Shown: in pieces, positions 42,232-50,351 of the stretch
Layout: every line of letters starts with the position of its first letter
How positions within the stretch are numbered: position 1 is the first letter of the stretch
Origin: a bacterium BMS3Bbin03
GTDB taxonomy: Bacteria; Zhuqueibacterota; JdFR-76; BMS3Abin05
Reading direction: 5' to 3'
DNA length: 64,000 nucleotides
NCBI GenBank assembly: GCA_002898015.1
Contig: BDTM01000067.1
Span: 1-64,000 of the forward strand
The notes under the pieces: generated by a model
The model's input: only the letters and a program-made list of their open reading frames with translations
The model's database searches: none
Told to the model about the DNA's origin: nothing
Program-made: the position numbers and the translations under genes

Positions 42232-42268
42232 GCGAATCCGGGTTTATTCTCTGAAACGCCGGATTCGG
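42232..42268. promoter_or_regulatory. Inverted repeat between divergent genes
   Basis: GCGAATCCGG (42232-42241) and CCGGATTCGG (42259-42268) lie in the intergenic region between the NagB-PIG-L gene and spmA. It may be an operator or a hairpin; the T-run after it is short (CGTCATTTTT). Confidence 0.4.
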
Positions 42269-42375
42269 CGTCATTTTTAATTTGAAAAAAACACTTGATT
42301 CCTATTGAAATTATTCTACTTTTTTTATTTCAGAATCGTATCGTTTTTAGCAAAAAGAGGTTAAGGAGGTTTTCC

Positions 42376-43032
42376 ATGCTCAATTATATCTGGCTGTTTT
42401 TAGTTGTCGTTTCAATCATCATCGGGGGGATAAACGGCAGAATTCAGGAAGTGACCCAGGCAGCCTTTAACATGGCAAAGGTGTCTGTGGACATCTCCTT
42501 CGCGCTGATCGGCATCATGGCCTTTTGGCTGGGAATCATGAAAATTGCCCAGGAAGGGGGGCTTGTTCGAATGCTGGCACGTGTGTTAAAGCCGGTTATG
42601 ACCCGCCTTTTCCCGGACGTGCCCCCTGAACATCCGGCAATGGGGGCTATGATTCTGAACATCAGCGCAAACTGGCTGGGATTAAGCAACGCCGCCACGC
42701 CGCTTGGGTTAAAAGCAATGGAGGAACTGCAAAAACTCAACGCCAAAAAAGATACGGCCACGAACGCAATGGTGCTGTTCCTGGGCATAAACACGGCCAG
42801 CATTACACTCATTCCCGCCACAATGATCGCCGTCCGGATTCAGTTGGGATCAAAAAATCCATGGGAAATCATCGGCACAACCATTTTTGCCTCCACAATG
42901 GCCACCATTACGGCCATTATCGCCTCCAAACTTTATGAAAGGCTTCCGTTTTTCCGGCAGAAGCCGAATGGGGGGGATCACGACAAACCGGAAAAAGGCA
43001 TAAACATATCCGATTCACCGAAAAACATTTAA
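42376..43032 (+). CDS. spmA: Spore maturation protein A-like nucleoside recognition protein
   Basis: A 218-residue integral membrane protein of the SpmA/nucleoside-recognition (Gate) family. Motifs include FALIGIMAFWLGIMKIAQEGG, NISANWLGLSNAATPLGLKA and NTASITLIPATMIAVR. I chose the ATG at 42376 because TAAGGAGG lies seven bases upstream; the upstream open frame reaches into the intergenic region. SpmA and SpmB are adjacent here as in many non-sporulating bacteria, where they are thought to act in membrane transport or cell-envelope dehydration; the substrate is unknown. Confidence 0.92.
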   Translation: MLNYIWLFLVVVSIIIGGINGRIQEVTQAAFNMAKVSVDISFALIGIMAFWLGIMKIAQEGGLVRMLARVLKPVMTRLFPDVPPEHPAMGAMILNISANWLGLSNAATPLGLKAMEELQKLNAKKDTATNAMVLFLGINTASITLIPATMIAVRIQLGSKNPWEIIGTTIFASTMATITAIIASKLYERLPFFRQKPNGGDHDKPEKGINISDSPKNI

Positions 43033-43045
43033 TCAGGAGGTAAAA

Positions 43046-43594
43046 GTGGGCGCTTTATTCAGAGAATTTATCACGCTTCTTTCAGACTGGGCTATCCCGG
43101 TTCTGTTATTCTTCATCCCGGTAATAGCGTACATAAAAAAAGTCAATGTTTACGAGGTTTTTGTCGACGGCGCTAAAGAGGGTTTTGATGTGGCCATTAT
43201 GATCATTCCTTATCTTGTGGCCATTCTCGTGGCCATCGGGATGTTTCGTGCTTCCGGAGCCATGGAATTATTTGTAAAATTACTTTCACCCCTCACAAAT
43301 TTGATTGGGTTCCCGGCCGAGGCATTACCCGCCGCCTTAATGCGTCCTCTCTCCGGAAGCGGTACGCTGGGCATTGTGACGGAAATCATGAAAACACACG
43401 GGCCGGATTCCTTCATTGGCCGATTTACATCTACGATTTACGGCTCGACAGAAACCACGTTTTATGTGATTGCCGTTTATTTTGGTGCTGTGGAAATCAA
43501 AAAAGTCCGGCACGCCGTTTTGGCCGGTCTAACAGCAGATGCGGTCGGCATTTTGGCGGCTCTGTTTATTTGTCGATTGGTTTTCGGACGTTAA
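43046..43594 (+). CDS. spmB: Spore maturation protein B-like nucleoside recognition protein
   Basis: A 182-residue membrane protein, partner of SpmA. It has VDGAKEGFDVAIMIIPYLVA, LMRPLSGSGTLGIVTEI and YGSTETTFYVIAVYFG, all typical of SpmB. The start is GTG with AGGAGG eight bases upstream, 13 bases after spmA. The pair is one operon and probably forms one complex. Confidence 0.93.
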   Translation: MGALFREFITLLSDWAIPVLLFFIPVIAYIKKVNVYEVFVDGAKEGFDVAIMIIPYLVAILVAIGMFRASGAMELFVKLLSPLTNLIGFPAEALPAALMRPLSGSGTLGIVTEIMKTHGPDSFIGRFTSTIYGSTETTFYVIAVYFGAVEIKKVRHAVLAGLTADAVGILAALFICRLVFGR

Positions 43595-43630
43595 GAGCGG
43601 GCGGCACAGATTGGTTTGCCTGTTCGATTT

Positions 43631-44461
43631 TCACATGAACTTTTTTAAAAATGGCAGGATGAAAAGCGCGCGCAATCGATCCCGTAAATATTTGGACCGG
43701 TTGAAGTTTTTTAAAATCATTAAATAACTGTACACAACCGGCTGGACATCTTTTAAAGATTTTGGCAAAAGCTCAAGATTAATAATGCCGTCGTATTTAT
43801 TTTTTCGAAGACGCTTCAGTAAATCTTTTACCGGCAGAATCCCGCCCTGCCCAAACGGCAGGTGAAGATCTTCCGTTTTAGAACAATCCGAAAGGTGAAC
43901 GACGCGAATCTCTTTTTTAAACTCTTCGTACAATTCAAGCCAATCCGGCCGGCTTAAAAAGGCGTGAGGCCCGTCATAACACATCCCCCACAGCTTCTCG
44001 CCGAGAGCGTGCCCGGCTTCTTCATAAAACGGGCGAAATTTAAATCCATTTACTTCCTGAATATTTTCGATAATGACAGGCGGTTCCAGACGCTTCAGAT
44101 TTTCGAACAAAAACGCCTTTGAAACCGGTCCTTCCACTTTTTGTATGTGATTTTCGGGCGGGTGACTGAGACAGTACTGAAAATCCAGCTCGCGCCAATG
44201 CCGATTGATATTATTAATAAGATGATTAATTCTGTCCTTCTCAGCCACACACGAAAAGTCATAGCCATCTTCCTCAACAATGGGAAGATGGATTCCCAAT
44301 TTAACCTGCTTCTTCATGCGCCGAACAGCATCCACATCATTAAAAATAGGCTCTGTCGTTTCCGCAAAACGCACGCCCATCATGCGAACAAAATTTAATA
44401 AAATGGACGGCTCGATTCCCCTGTATTTTTCAATGGTCACTCCAACTAACATGCGATTCAA
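43631..44461 (-). CDS. TIM-barrel protein, sugar isomerase/AP-endonuclease family 2-like
   Basis: A 276-residue protein with the layout of the xylose-isomerase-like TIM-barrel superfamily: GIHLPIVEEDGYDFS, YCLSHPPENH, PVIIENIQEVNG, GMCYDGPHAFLS, VVHLSDCSK and GIINLELLPKS. His, Glu and Asp at strand ends are consistent with a metal site. The exact substrate is unknown. ATG at 44461 or 44452 could be the start. It is convergent with spmB and 138 bases downstream of nadB. Confidence 0.75.
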   Translation of the reverse strand: MNRMLVGVTIEKYRGIEPSILLNFVRMMGVRFAETTEPIFNDVDAVRRMKKQVKLGIHLPIVEEDGYDFSCVAEKDRINHLINNINRHWRELDFQYCLSHPPENHIQKVEGPVSKAFLFENLKRLEPPVIIENIQEVNGFKFRPFYEEAGHALGEKLWGMCYDGPHAFLSRPDWLELYEEFKKEIRVVHLSDCSKTEDLHLPFGQGGILPVKDLLKRLRKNKYDGIINLELLPKSLKDVQPVVYSYLMILKNFNRSKYLRDRLRALFILPFLKKFM

Positions 44462-44599
44462 TTTCCTATGATTGATACGTCAGCAGCCGCGAAGATTCGC
44501 GATCCAATCGTCCTATAATTAACTAAAAATAGACTAAAAATCATGCGTTTGCAAATATTTTACCTCAATCCGGACGATTTTCTTCCCGGTTCGTGCGCC

Positions 44600-46252
44600 T
44601 TACAAATCTTCATCCCAGACAATCGAGTGCGGCAGGCTGTGAACAAATCCAAAATCCCTGTGACTGAAGGTGTTGTGTTTCCAGAAACGATCGTCCCTTT
44701 CCGGATAATCCGTGGTGAAATGCAGACCCCGGCTCTCCCGCCGGTACCGGGCCGAGCCAATAATGAGTTTTGCCACCGTGGCCAGATTTCTGAGTTCCAC
44801 TAATTTCTCCGACACTTTTGTGCGCTTATAAAAATCTTCAATTTCATTTAAAAGGAGATTCATCCGCCGTGCAGCACGTTCAAGGCGCAGGTTCGAGCGG
44901 ACGATTCCCACATAATCCCACATTACGGTTTGGATTTCCACGCGGTTGTGCGAAATCAACACCCATTCATCCGAATTGACCAGCCCTTCCTCACTCCATT
45001 CATGCAGGACTTTCGGAATCTTCGCCGTTTTGATATGCTCAACGGCATTCAGATAAGCCTGGTGCGAAAATGCCAGGCCTTCCAGAAGAGAATTCGATGC
45101 CAGCCGGTTAGCTCCGTGGACGCCCGTACAGGCCACTTCTCCGCTGGCGTAAAGCCCCGAGACGGACGTTCGTGCCTGCAAATCCGTCACCACACCGCCG
45201 CACATGTAATGCGCCGCCGGAACCACCGGAATCTGCGCCCTGGTAAGATCCAATCCGAGCGAGAGACAAAAATTATAAATATTAGGAAATCTTTCCTTCA
45301 CACGTTCCGGATTCAAATGGGTCACATCCAGGAAGACGTGCGGATCGCCGCTTTTTTTCAATTCGGCATCGATGGCACGCGCCACAATATCCCGCGGCGC
45401 CAGTTCTTTCAGAGGATGGTAATTTTTCATAAACGCGTCTCCCCGGCTGTTGCGAAGAATCCCTCCAAAACCGCGCACGGCTTCCGAAATCAAATAATAA
45501 TTCGCACCGGGGAGATGCAAAGCCGTCGGGTGGAATTGCATAAATTCAAGATTGCCCACCCAGGCACCGGCTCTGTAAGCCATGGCAATTCCGTCACCGG
45601 TCGCAATGGGCGGATTCGTGGTGTGAAGATAAACATGCCCCGAACCGCCTGAAGCCAGCAGCACAATTTTTGCCAGAAATATATCGACGCGATTTTTATC
45701 CGCATCGAGCACGTAGACACCCCAGGCATGGGGAATTTTTGCGGCTTTTTCAGAGGTCTCCCCAAGATGATGTTCCGTGAGAATTTCAAGCGCCACATGA
45801 TCTTCATAAACCGCGATGTTGGGGTGCTCTTTCACGGCGTTTATCAAAGCCCGCTCGACTTCCCGTCCGGTGAGATCGGATACGTGGACAATGCGATTCT
45901 TAGAATGACCGCCCTCTCGTCCTAAATCCAGAGAGCCGTTTTCTTTGCGTGAAAATTGTACCCCCCAATCCATAAGTTCTTTCAGGCGCTCCGGACCGTT
46001 TTTAACGATCAATTCCACCGCATCACGATAACACAATCCGGCCCCGGCCGTTAACGTGTCCCGAATATGAAGATCGAACGAATCGTCGGGGCCGATCACC
46101 GACGCAATGCCTCCCTGGGCATAATTGGTGTTCGATTCAGCCCGCTGTTTTTTGGTCAAAACGGCAACCGTCCCCTGTTGCGCCGCCTTAAGGGCAAAGC
46201 TCAGACCGGCAATCCCGCTGCCGACGACTAAAAAGTCTGTTTCTTGAATCAT
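44600..46252 (-). CDS. nadB: L-aspartate oxidase
   Basis: A 550-residue flavoprotein that oxidises L-aspartate to iminoaspartate, the first step of de novo NAD synthesis. The FAD motif GSGIAGLSFALKAA is near the N-terminus. It also has the NYAQGGIASVI and REGGHSKNRIVH segments typical of NadB, MCGGVVTDLQARTSVSGLYA near the flavin ribityl site, and EVACTGVHGANRLASNSLLEG. The succinate dehydrogenase flavoprotein is related, but the asparagine/tyrosine-rich active-site loop and lack of partner subunits favour NadB. NadA and NadC are not in the window. Confidence 0.94.
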   Translation of the reverse strand: MIQETDFLVVGSGIAGLSFALKAAQQGTVAVLTKKQRAESNTNYAQGGIASVIGPDDSFDLHIRDTLTAGAGLCYRDAVELIVKNGPERLKELMDWGVQFSRKENGSLDLGREGGHSKNRIVHVSDLTGREVERALINAVKEHPNIAVYEDHVALEILTEHHLGETSEKAAKIPHAWGVYVLDADKNRVDIFLAKIVLLASGGSGHVYLHTTNPPIATGDGIAMAYRAGAWVGNLEFMQFHPTALHLPGANYYLISEAVRGFGGILRNSRGDAFMKNYHPLKELAPRDIVARAIDAELKKSGDPHVFLDVTHLNPERVKERFPNIYNFCLSLGLDLTRAQIPVVPAAHYMCGGVVTDLQARTSVSGLYASGEVACTGVHGANRLASNSLLEGLAFSHQAYLNAVEHIKTAKIPKVLHEWSEEGLVNSDEWVLISHNRVEIQTVMWDYVGIVRSNLRLERAARRMNLLLNEIEDFYKRTKVSEKLVELRNLATVAKLIIGSARYRRESRGLHFTTDYPERDDRFWKHNTFSHRDFGFVHSLPHSIVWDEDL

Positions 46253-46315
46253 TTTTAAACCTCTGCCACATTCAAAATCTTCTTTTTTTGAATCCCCCTG
46301 TGCCTTTCTTCGCGG

Positions 46316-47896
46316 CTAAATCGACCTGTTCTCTTTGGAAAATGTCCGAACCGGCACTCGCCAGAGCAGAATCAAGCCCACAAACATAATCAAAACCAGT
46401 GAGAAAACGGCCCCTTTGTAACGAATCACATCTCCGTAAGGTTCTAACAGAAGAACCGTCAGGCCCCAGATGATCGGGCCAATAATTGCCGCCGCCTTTC
46501 CGGAGAGCGAATACAGCCCAAAAAACTCGGCCAGCATTTCGGGAGGGACCAATTGAACCAGCAGCGGGCGCGCGGCCGTCCAGGTGGAGCCCATTAAGAT
46601 ACCGATGACACTGCCCACAATCCAGAAAATTGTGGTATTATTTGTGAGGATAATAACCATCAAACTGATCACCCAGCCCGAAATCACAATAATAAGCGTG
46701 GGCTTTGGGTTCAACCGGTCGGTGATGTATCCGAACAACAGCGATCCGATGACGGCCGCCGTTGTGGTGACAATGAAGAATAAGACGATCATTTCATTCG
46801 GAAAACCCATCACTTTTACGGCGTAAACCGCCATAAAAATAATAGCCGTCTGGATGCCCTCTTCATAAAAGAATTTCGCCAGCAAAAACCGGAGCACTCC
46901 CGGATATTTTTTCGTGTCTGTGATGCCGTCGAGTACGCGGGTTACGGCCTCCTTAAGACCCACTCTCCGGTGAAACCCGGTCTTCCCCTTTTCCCGGATG
47001 AGCAAAAATGTGGGCAGCGAAAAGAGAAAAAACAAAACGGCGGTCGGAATAAACGTCCCTCGTCTCCCCAAACCGCTTTCCTGACGGGATAAAATGTACT
47101 CGCCGGGAGACGATTTTTCCCGTTTCGTAAATTGGACCTTAATAGCCCGCCGCGCGCTGTTTTTATTTTGAATGACGGTGTCTTTACTCGTGATGATCCA
47201 GGATTTCGGCTTGGAAGAGACACCCGAAACCGCCTGAAGCCGGTATCTGTAATTCGGGTTTGCCCCAACCGTGGTGTCCAGAAAACCGGAGGTGCTTTGA
47301 AAGGTGTGTGCACTAAAAATCCGGACGGTCTGCCAGTTTTTTTGAAGAATCGGAATTTCAAGGTGAAGAAAAGAAATTTCTCCCTGTGCAAAAGGCATTA
47401 CCAATAGCAGCCCGAAAATGGCGCCCAGATATCCCATGGAGACACCAAATCCCGAAATACGGCCGATGGTTCTGGGGGTCGAGATTTCCGGAAGCAGCGC
47501 ATTGTAAAAAACAAGTGCCCCCTGAAAAGAGTAATTTGCCACAATGAAAAACACCACGGCAAGAATGATCTGCCGGGAAGCGCTGTGTACCCAATAGCCG
47601 GTCAGGCCGATGAGCGCCGTTCCAGCCACACAGCCGATGGTAAGGGTGAACAAATAGGGAATTCGGCGCCCCACACTGTCCGAAATAGCGCCGAGGACCG
47701 GCAGCGAAAGCGCCACCAGAAGCATCGAGGTTGAATTTCCGATGCTCACCCAGAAATCTTCGCGCGCCAGATTAACCGTGATCCAGAGCGAAAAATACAT
47801 GGTCACGACATTCATCGAAAAAACAGTGTTCGCAAAATCGTAAAGTGCCCAGGCGAAGATTTGCCGGAATGCTTTCGGCGCTTCCGGGTTTTCCAT
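46316..47896 (-). CDS. MFS transporter, UMF1/Atg22-like
   Basis: A 526-residue major-facilitator transporter with the N-terminal signature FAWALYDFANTVFSMNVVTM and about twelve transmembrane helices, as in the UMF1 family related to yeast Atg22. A hydrophilic insert of about 100 residues (around 190-290) between helices 6 and 7 is larger than usual and predicted to be beta-rich (TIQNKNSARRAIKVQF). It may face the periplasm. Substrate unknown. It follows the roadblock-like gene by 13 bases in the MglA cluster. Confidence 0.88.
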   Translation of the reverse strand: MENPEAPKAFRQIFAWALYDFANTVFSMNVVTMYFSLWITVNLAREDFWVSIGNSTSMLLVALSLPVLGAISDSVGRRIPYLFTLTIGCVAGTALIGLTGYWVHSASRQIILAVVFFIVANYSFQGALVFYNALLPEISTPRTIGRISGFGVSMGYLGAIFGLLLVMPFAQGEISFLHLEIPILQKNWQTVRIFSAHTFQSTSGFLDTTVGANPNYRYRLQAVSGVSSKPKSWIITSKDTVIQNKNSARRAIKVQFTKREKSSPGEYILSRQESGLGRRGTFIPTAVLFFLFSLPTFLLIREKGKTGFHRRVGLKEAVTRVLDGITDTKKYPGVLRFLLAKFFYEEGIQTAIIFMAVYAVKVMGFPNEMIVLFFIVTTTAAVIGSLLFGYITDRLNPKPTLIIVISGWVISLMVIILTNNTTIFWIVGSVIGILMGSTWTAARPLLVQLVPPEMLAEFFGLYSLSGKAAAIIGPIIWGLTVLLLEPYGDVIRYKGAVFSLVLIMFVGLILLWRVPVRTFSKENRSI

Positions 47897-47909
47897 GGAA
47901 ATGGGTTCC

Positions 47910-48311
47910 CTAAACGTTGGTCTCGACCCGGCTTAAAAATCGAATCATGCGGTTTGCGTGTGACCGGTACGTTTTTCCCGGAGGAATGACCAACACCAGC
48001 GTCACGGGCTGCTCCAAACCCCGGAAGTAGCGGATGTCAATTTTTCGCCGGTCGTCGGTAAGCAGGAGAACTTCCCGCACATGAGGCCCGGACTCATTTT
48101 CGTTCAGGACACCCACGGCGCCGGACATCGATAAGACAATTTCCGATGCTTCATCCGCCATCACGATGCCTCTTCCGCAAAGTTCGATAATGGGTAATCC
48201 CTCTTCCGAAAACAGATAAACGCTTTCAAAATTTCCCAGATTCATGATCTTCACAAATTCTTCTTCAATCGCCTGCTGAAAAGAACCATTGGACATTTTT
48301 TTCTTTAGCAT
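47910..48311 (-). CDS. Roadblock/LC7-like protein (second MglB-type partner)
   Basis: A 133-residue protein with the roadblock fold pattern: an N-terminal helix (FQQAIEEEFVKIMNLG), a strand pair VYLFSEEGLPIIELCG, a helix EASEIVLSMSGAVGVL and a C-terminal strand-helix VTLVLVIPPGKTYRSHANRM. It lies 15 bases after the mglA-like gene and is diverged from the other roadblock gene at 48930. It is likely an activator, guanine-nucleotide partner or scaffold for the MglA-type GTPase (inference). Confidence 0.75.
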   Translation of the reverse strand: MLKKKMSNGSFQQAIEEEFVKIMNLGNFESVYLFSEEGLPIIELCGRGIVMADEASEIVLSMSGAVGVLNENESGPHVREVLLLTDDRRKIDIRYFRGLEQPVTLVLVIPPGKTYRSHANRMIRFLSRVETNV

Positions 48312-48326
48312 TTTGAAATCCTTTTT

Positions 48327-48917
48327 TTAGGCCCGCAATTTTCGTTCGATATCTTCAATCACCAATTGAATGGTCATTTTGAGTGTTTCGACCACACCGA
48401 TGCCCCGGTTTGCCACGGCTTCATAATACGGTGCATTTAAAAAATTGAGCTTTTTTTGCAATAATCCTACCGCCAGAATTTGGTCCAGATCGCGTTTGTT
48501 GTATTGCAGCACAAAAGGCAGATCGGCCATTGAGCGCCCTTCGGCAATGAGATTTTGCTCAAGATCGAGCATCGAATCCAGATTTTCCCGCAGCCGGTTC
48601 CTCTGCGAATCTGCCACAAACACAATTCCATCCGCGCCGCTTAAAATAATTTTTCGGCTCGATGCATAAAATCGCTGGCCGGGAACGGTGTAAAGGCGAA
48701 AGTGCGGTTTTTTGCCGCGGATGCTCCCTAATTCAAATTGCATAAAATCAAAAAAAATTGTCCGGTCATCTTTTGTTTTGAGAGAAACGATTTCACCGCG
48801 ATAGGAGGGATCTATTTTTGAATAAATGTACTCAAGATTTGTTGTTTTACCACTGAGTCCGGGGCCGTAGTAGACAATTTTTACCGAAATTTCTCGTTTT
48901 GCCCAGTTAATGAACAT
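48327..48917 (-). CDS. MglA-like small Ras-family GTPase
   Basis: A 196-residue GTPase of the MglA/Arf-like bacterial family. The P-loop is GPGLSGKT at 18-25, followed by switch region TIFFDFMQFELG, the TVPGQRFYASSRKIIL G3 segment and YNKRDL as the NKxD motif. These residues and length match MglA proteins that set cell polarity and motility in myxobacteria and polarity-like functions elsewhere. It lies between two roadblock genes with gaps of 12 and 15 bases, a strong sign of a polarity module. Confidence 0.93.
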   Translation of the reverse strand: MFINWAKREISVKIVYYGPGLSGKTTNLEYIYSKIDPSYRGEIVSLKTKDDRTIFFDFMQFELGSIRGKKPHFRLYTVPGQRFYASSRKIILSGADGIVFVADSQRNRLRENLDSMLDLEQNLIAEGRSMADLPFVLQYNKRDLDQILAVGLLQKKLNFLNAPYYEAVANRGIGVVETLKMTIQLVIEDIERKLRA

Positions 48918-48929
48918 TGCGAAATCAAT

Positions 48930-49442
48930 TTAACCCAGAATCTTGTTTAAGTCATCTTTTACGAAGGATTTAAATTCCGAGTCGATCATCTGGGTGATTT
49001 GAGCTTCCTCCACCGGCTGCGTTTCCAGAATTTTGTCGATTTTTTCAAGTGTCTTCTTCGTAAAAATCCGAACCATGCCGAGTGTTACGGAAGGGTCAAA
49101 AATCACCGCCAGAAAAAATTGTGTCCCGACAGCCGCCACATACAAGTGTTGATGACTGCCTTCGTGGTAATGAAGCTTAAATTCATTTTGAGAACCCACC
49201 ATGCGGGCCATCTCTTTTGTGGCCGAAAAGTCACTCGCCGTAAGCGCTGTAAATACAGTAACATCCAGACCTGGAATTTCACCGTTTTTGGCAATAAGCT
49301 GGCCGTCCATATCTCCGAAAATCACAAGCCTGGAATTCAATTTCCCCTTGAGAGAAGTAATTAATGCAGAAATTTCTAAAAACTGTTCTTCGGAAAGAAT
49401 GATCATTTTTTGAGAACCTGATCTCTCATTCATGGGTATCAT
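48930..49442 (-). CDS. Roadblock/LC7 domain protein (MglB-like)
   Basis: A 170-residue roadblock protein. The central domain has SRLVIFGDMDGQLIAKNGE, TALTASDFSATKEMARMVG and HLYVAAVGTQFFLAVIFDPSVTLG, matching MglB, the GTPase-activating partner of MglA. A C-terminal acidic helical tail is present. AGGAG six bases upstream supports the ATG at 49442. It is the first gene of the roadblock-MglA-roadblock cluster. Confidence 0.9.
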   Translation of the reverse strand: MIPMNERSGSQKMIILSEEQFLEISALITSLKGKLNSRLVIFGDMDGQLIAKNGEIPGLDVTVFTALTASDFSATKEMARMVGSQNEFKLHYHEGSHQHLYVAAVGTQFFLAVIFDPSVTLGMVRIFTKKTLEKIDKILETQPVEEAQITQMIDSEFKSFVKDDLNKILG

Positions 49443-49473
49443 CGCTTACTCCTGATTCTTAAACTTTCTTCAC

Positions 49474-50199
49474 CTATCGTCCACTAAAAAGTCGATGAAT
49501 TAGATAACCGGGTAATCCGGCTTTCTGCATTTTTTCCTGAACTTTTTTAATTTCATAAGGCACCCGCACAATGTTGAATTCGGCTTTCTCAGAATCGTAA
49601 ATGCCGTAACAGGCTCTGGGATCGGCGTCCCGGGGCTGGCCAACACTTCCGACATTTATAATATAGCGAATATTCGGATAAATCGAGATATGTTGGTCCC
49701 ACACCGTCCAGTGCCTTTGATTCTCTTTGCAGAATGCCACAGGCACGTGCGAATGCCCGATGTAACCCATTTGGGTGCGTAACTGCTTAAAATTTTCAAC
49801 GGCATCCTGTGTGTTAAACAGGTAATTCCATTCCTCCGGATGCTGGAGAGTGGCATGAACAAGTGTCATAGCGTCGATAATAATTTTCAGCGGAAGCGAC
49901 GACAAATAGGCATAAGCATCGCTGTTCATGACTTCTCGCGTCCATTCAATTGCCTGCCGTGCGTACAGATTAAAGTGTTCGAGCGTGGTTTTCCCGATTG
50001 CTGCCGAGTCATGATTACCCAGAACCACGTAACGGGCACGCGTTTGAACCAACTCTACACAGGCATTTGGATCCGGGCCGTAACCAACAATATCCCCTAG
50101 ACAAACAATCTCATCCAGTTCTCTGTCCTGAAGATCGTCCAGGATTGCGGTCAGCGCCTCCAGATTTCCATGAATATCTGAAATGAAGCCATATCGCAT
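49474..50199 (-). CDS. Calcineurin-like metallophosphoesterase
   Basis: A 241-residue metallophosphoesterase with all metal-binding motifs: SDIHGN near the N-terminus, GDIVGYGPDPN, LGNHDSA, VHAT and IGHSHVP. The YfcE/DUF2437-type layout resembles phosphodiesterases and protein phosphatases of unknown substrate. It lies 31 bases upstream of the MglB-like gene on the same strand, so it may be co-transcribed with the MglA module. Confidence 0.9.
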   Translation of the reverse strand: MRYGFISDIHGNLEALTAILDDLQDRELDEIVCLGDIVGYGPDPNACVELVQTRARYVVLGNHDSAAIGKTTLEHFNLYARQAIEWTREVMNSDAYAYLSSLPLKIIIDAMTLVHATLQHPEEWNYLFNTQDAVENFKQLRTQMGYIGHSHVPVAFCKENQRHWTVWDQHISIYPNIRYIINVGSVGQPRDADPRACYGIYDSEKAEFNIVRVPYEIKKVQEKMQKAGLPGYLIHRLFSGR

Positions 50200-50351
50200 A
50201 CAAAAACCTGATTAATTCTCACTAGCCTTTTTGACGACGAAATTATATTTAATCTATCGGCCGGAATCTCAAAAAAATTTAAAAGGTTAGCGTAAAATCA
50301 ATTCATGTCTGTTTTAATATAAAAAAAGCAACCCCAAATAGCAAGAACAAT

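Noticed and set aside
44930..45652. 240-residue plus-strand frame opposite nadB
   Set aside because: Antisense shadow with no recognisable domain.
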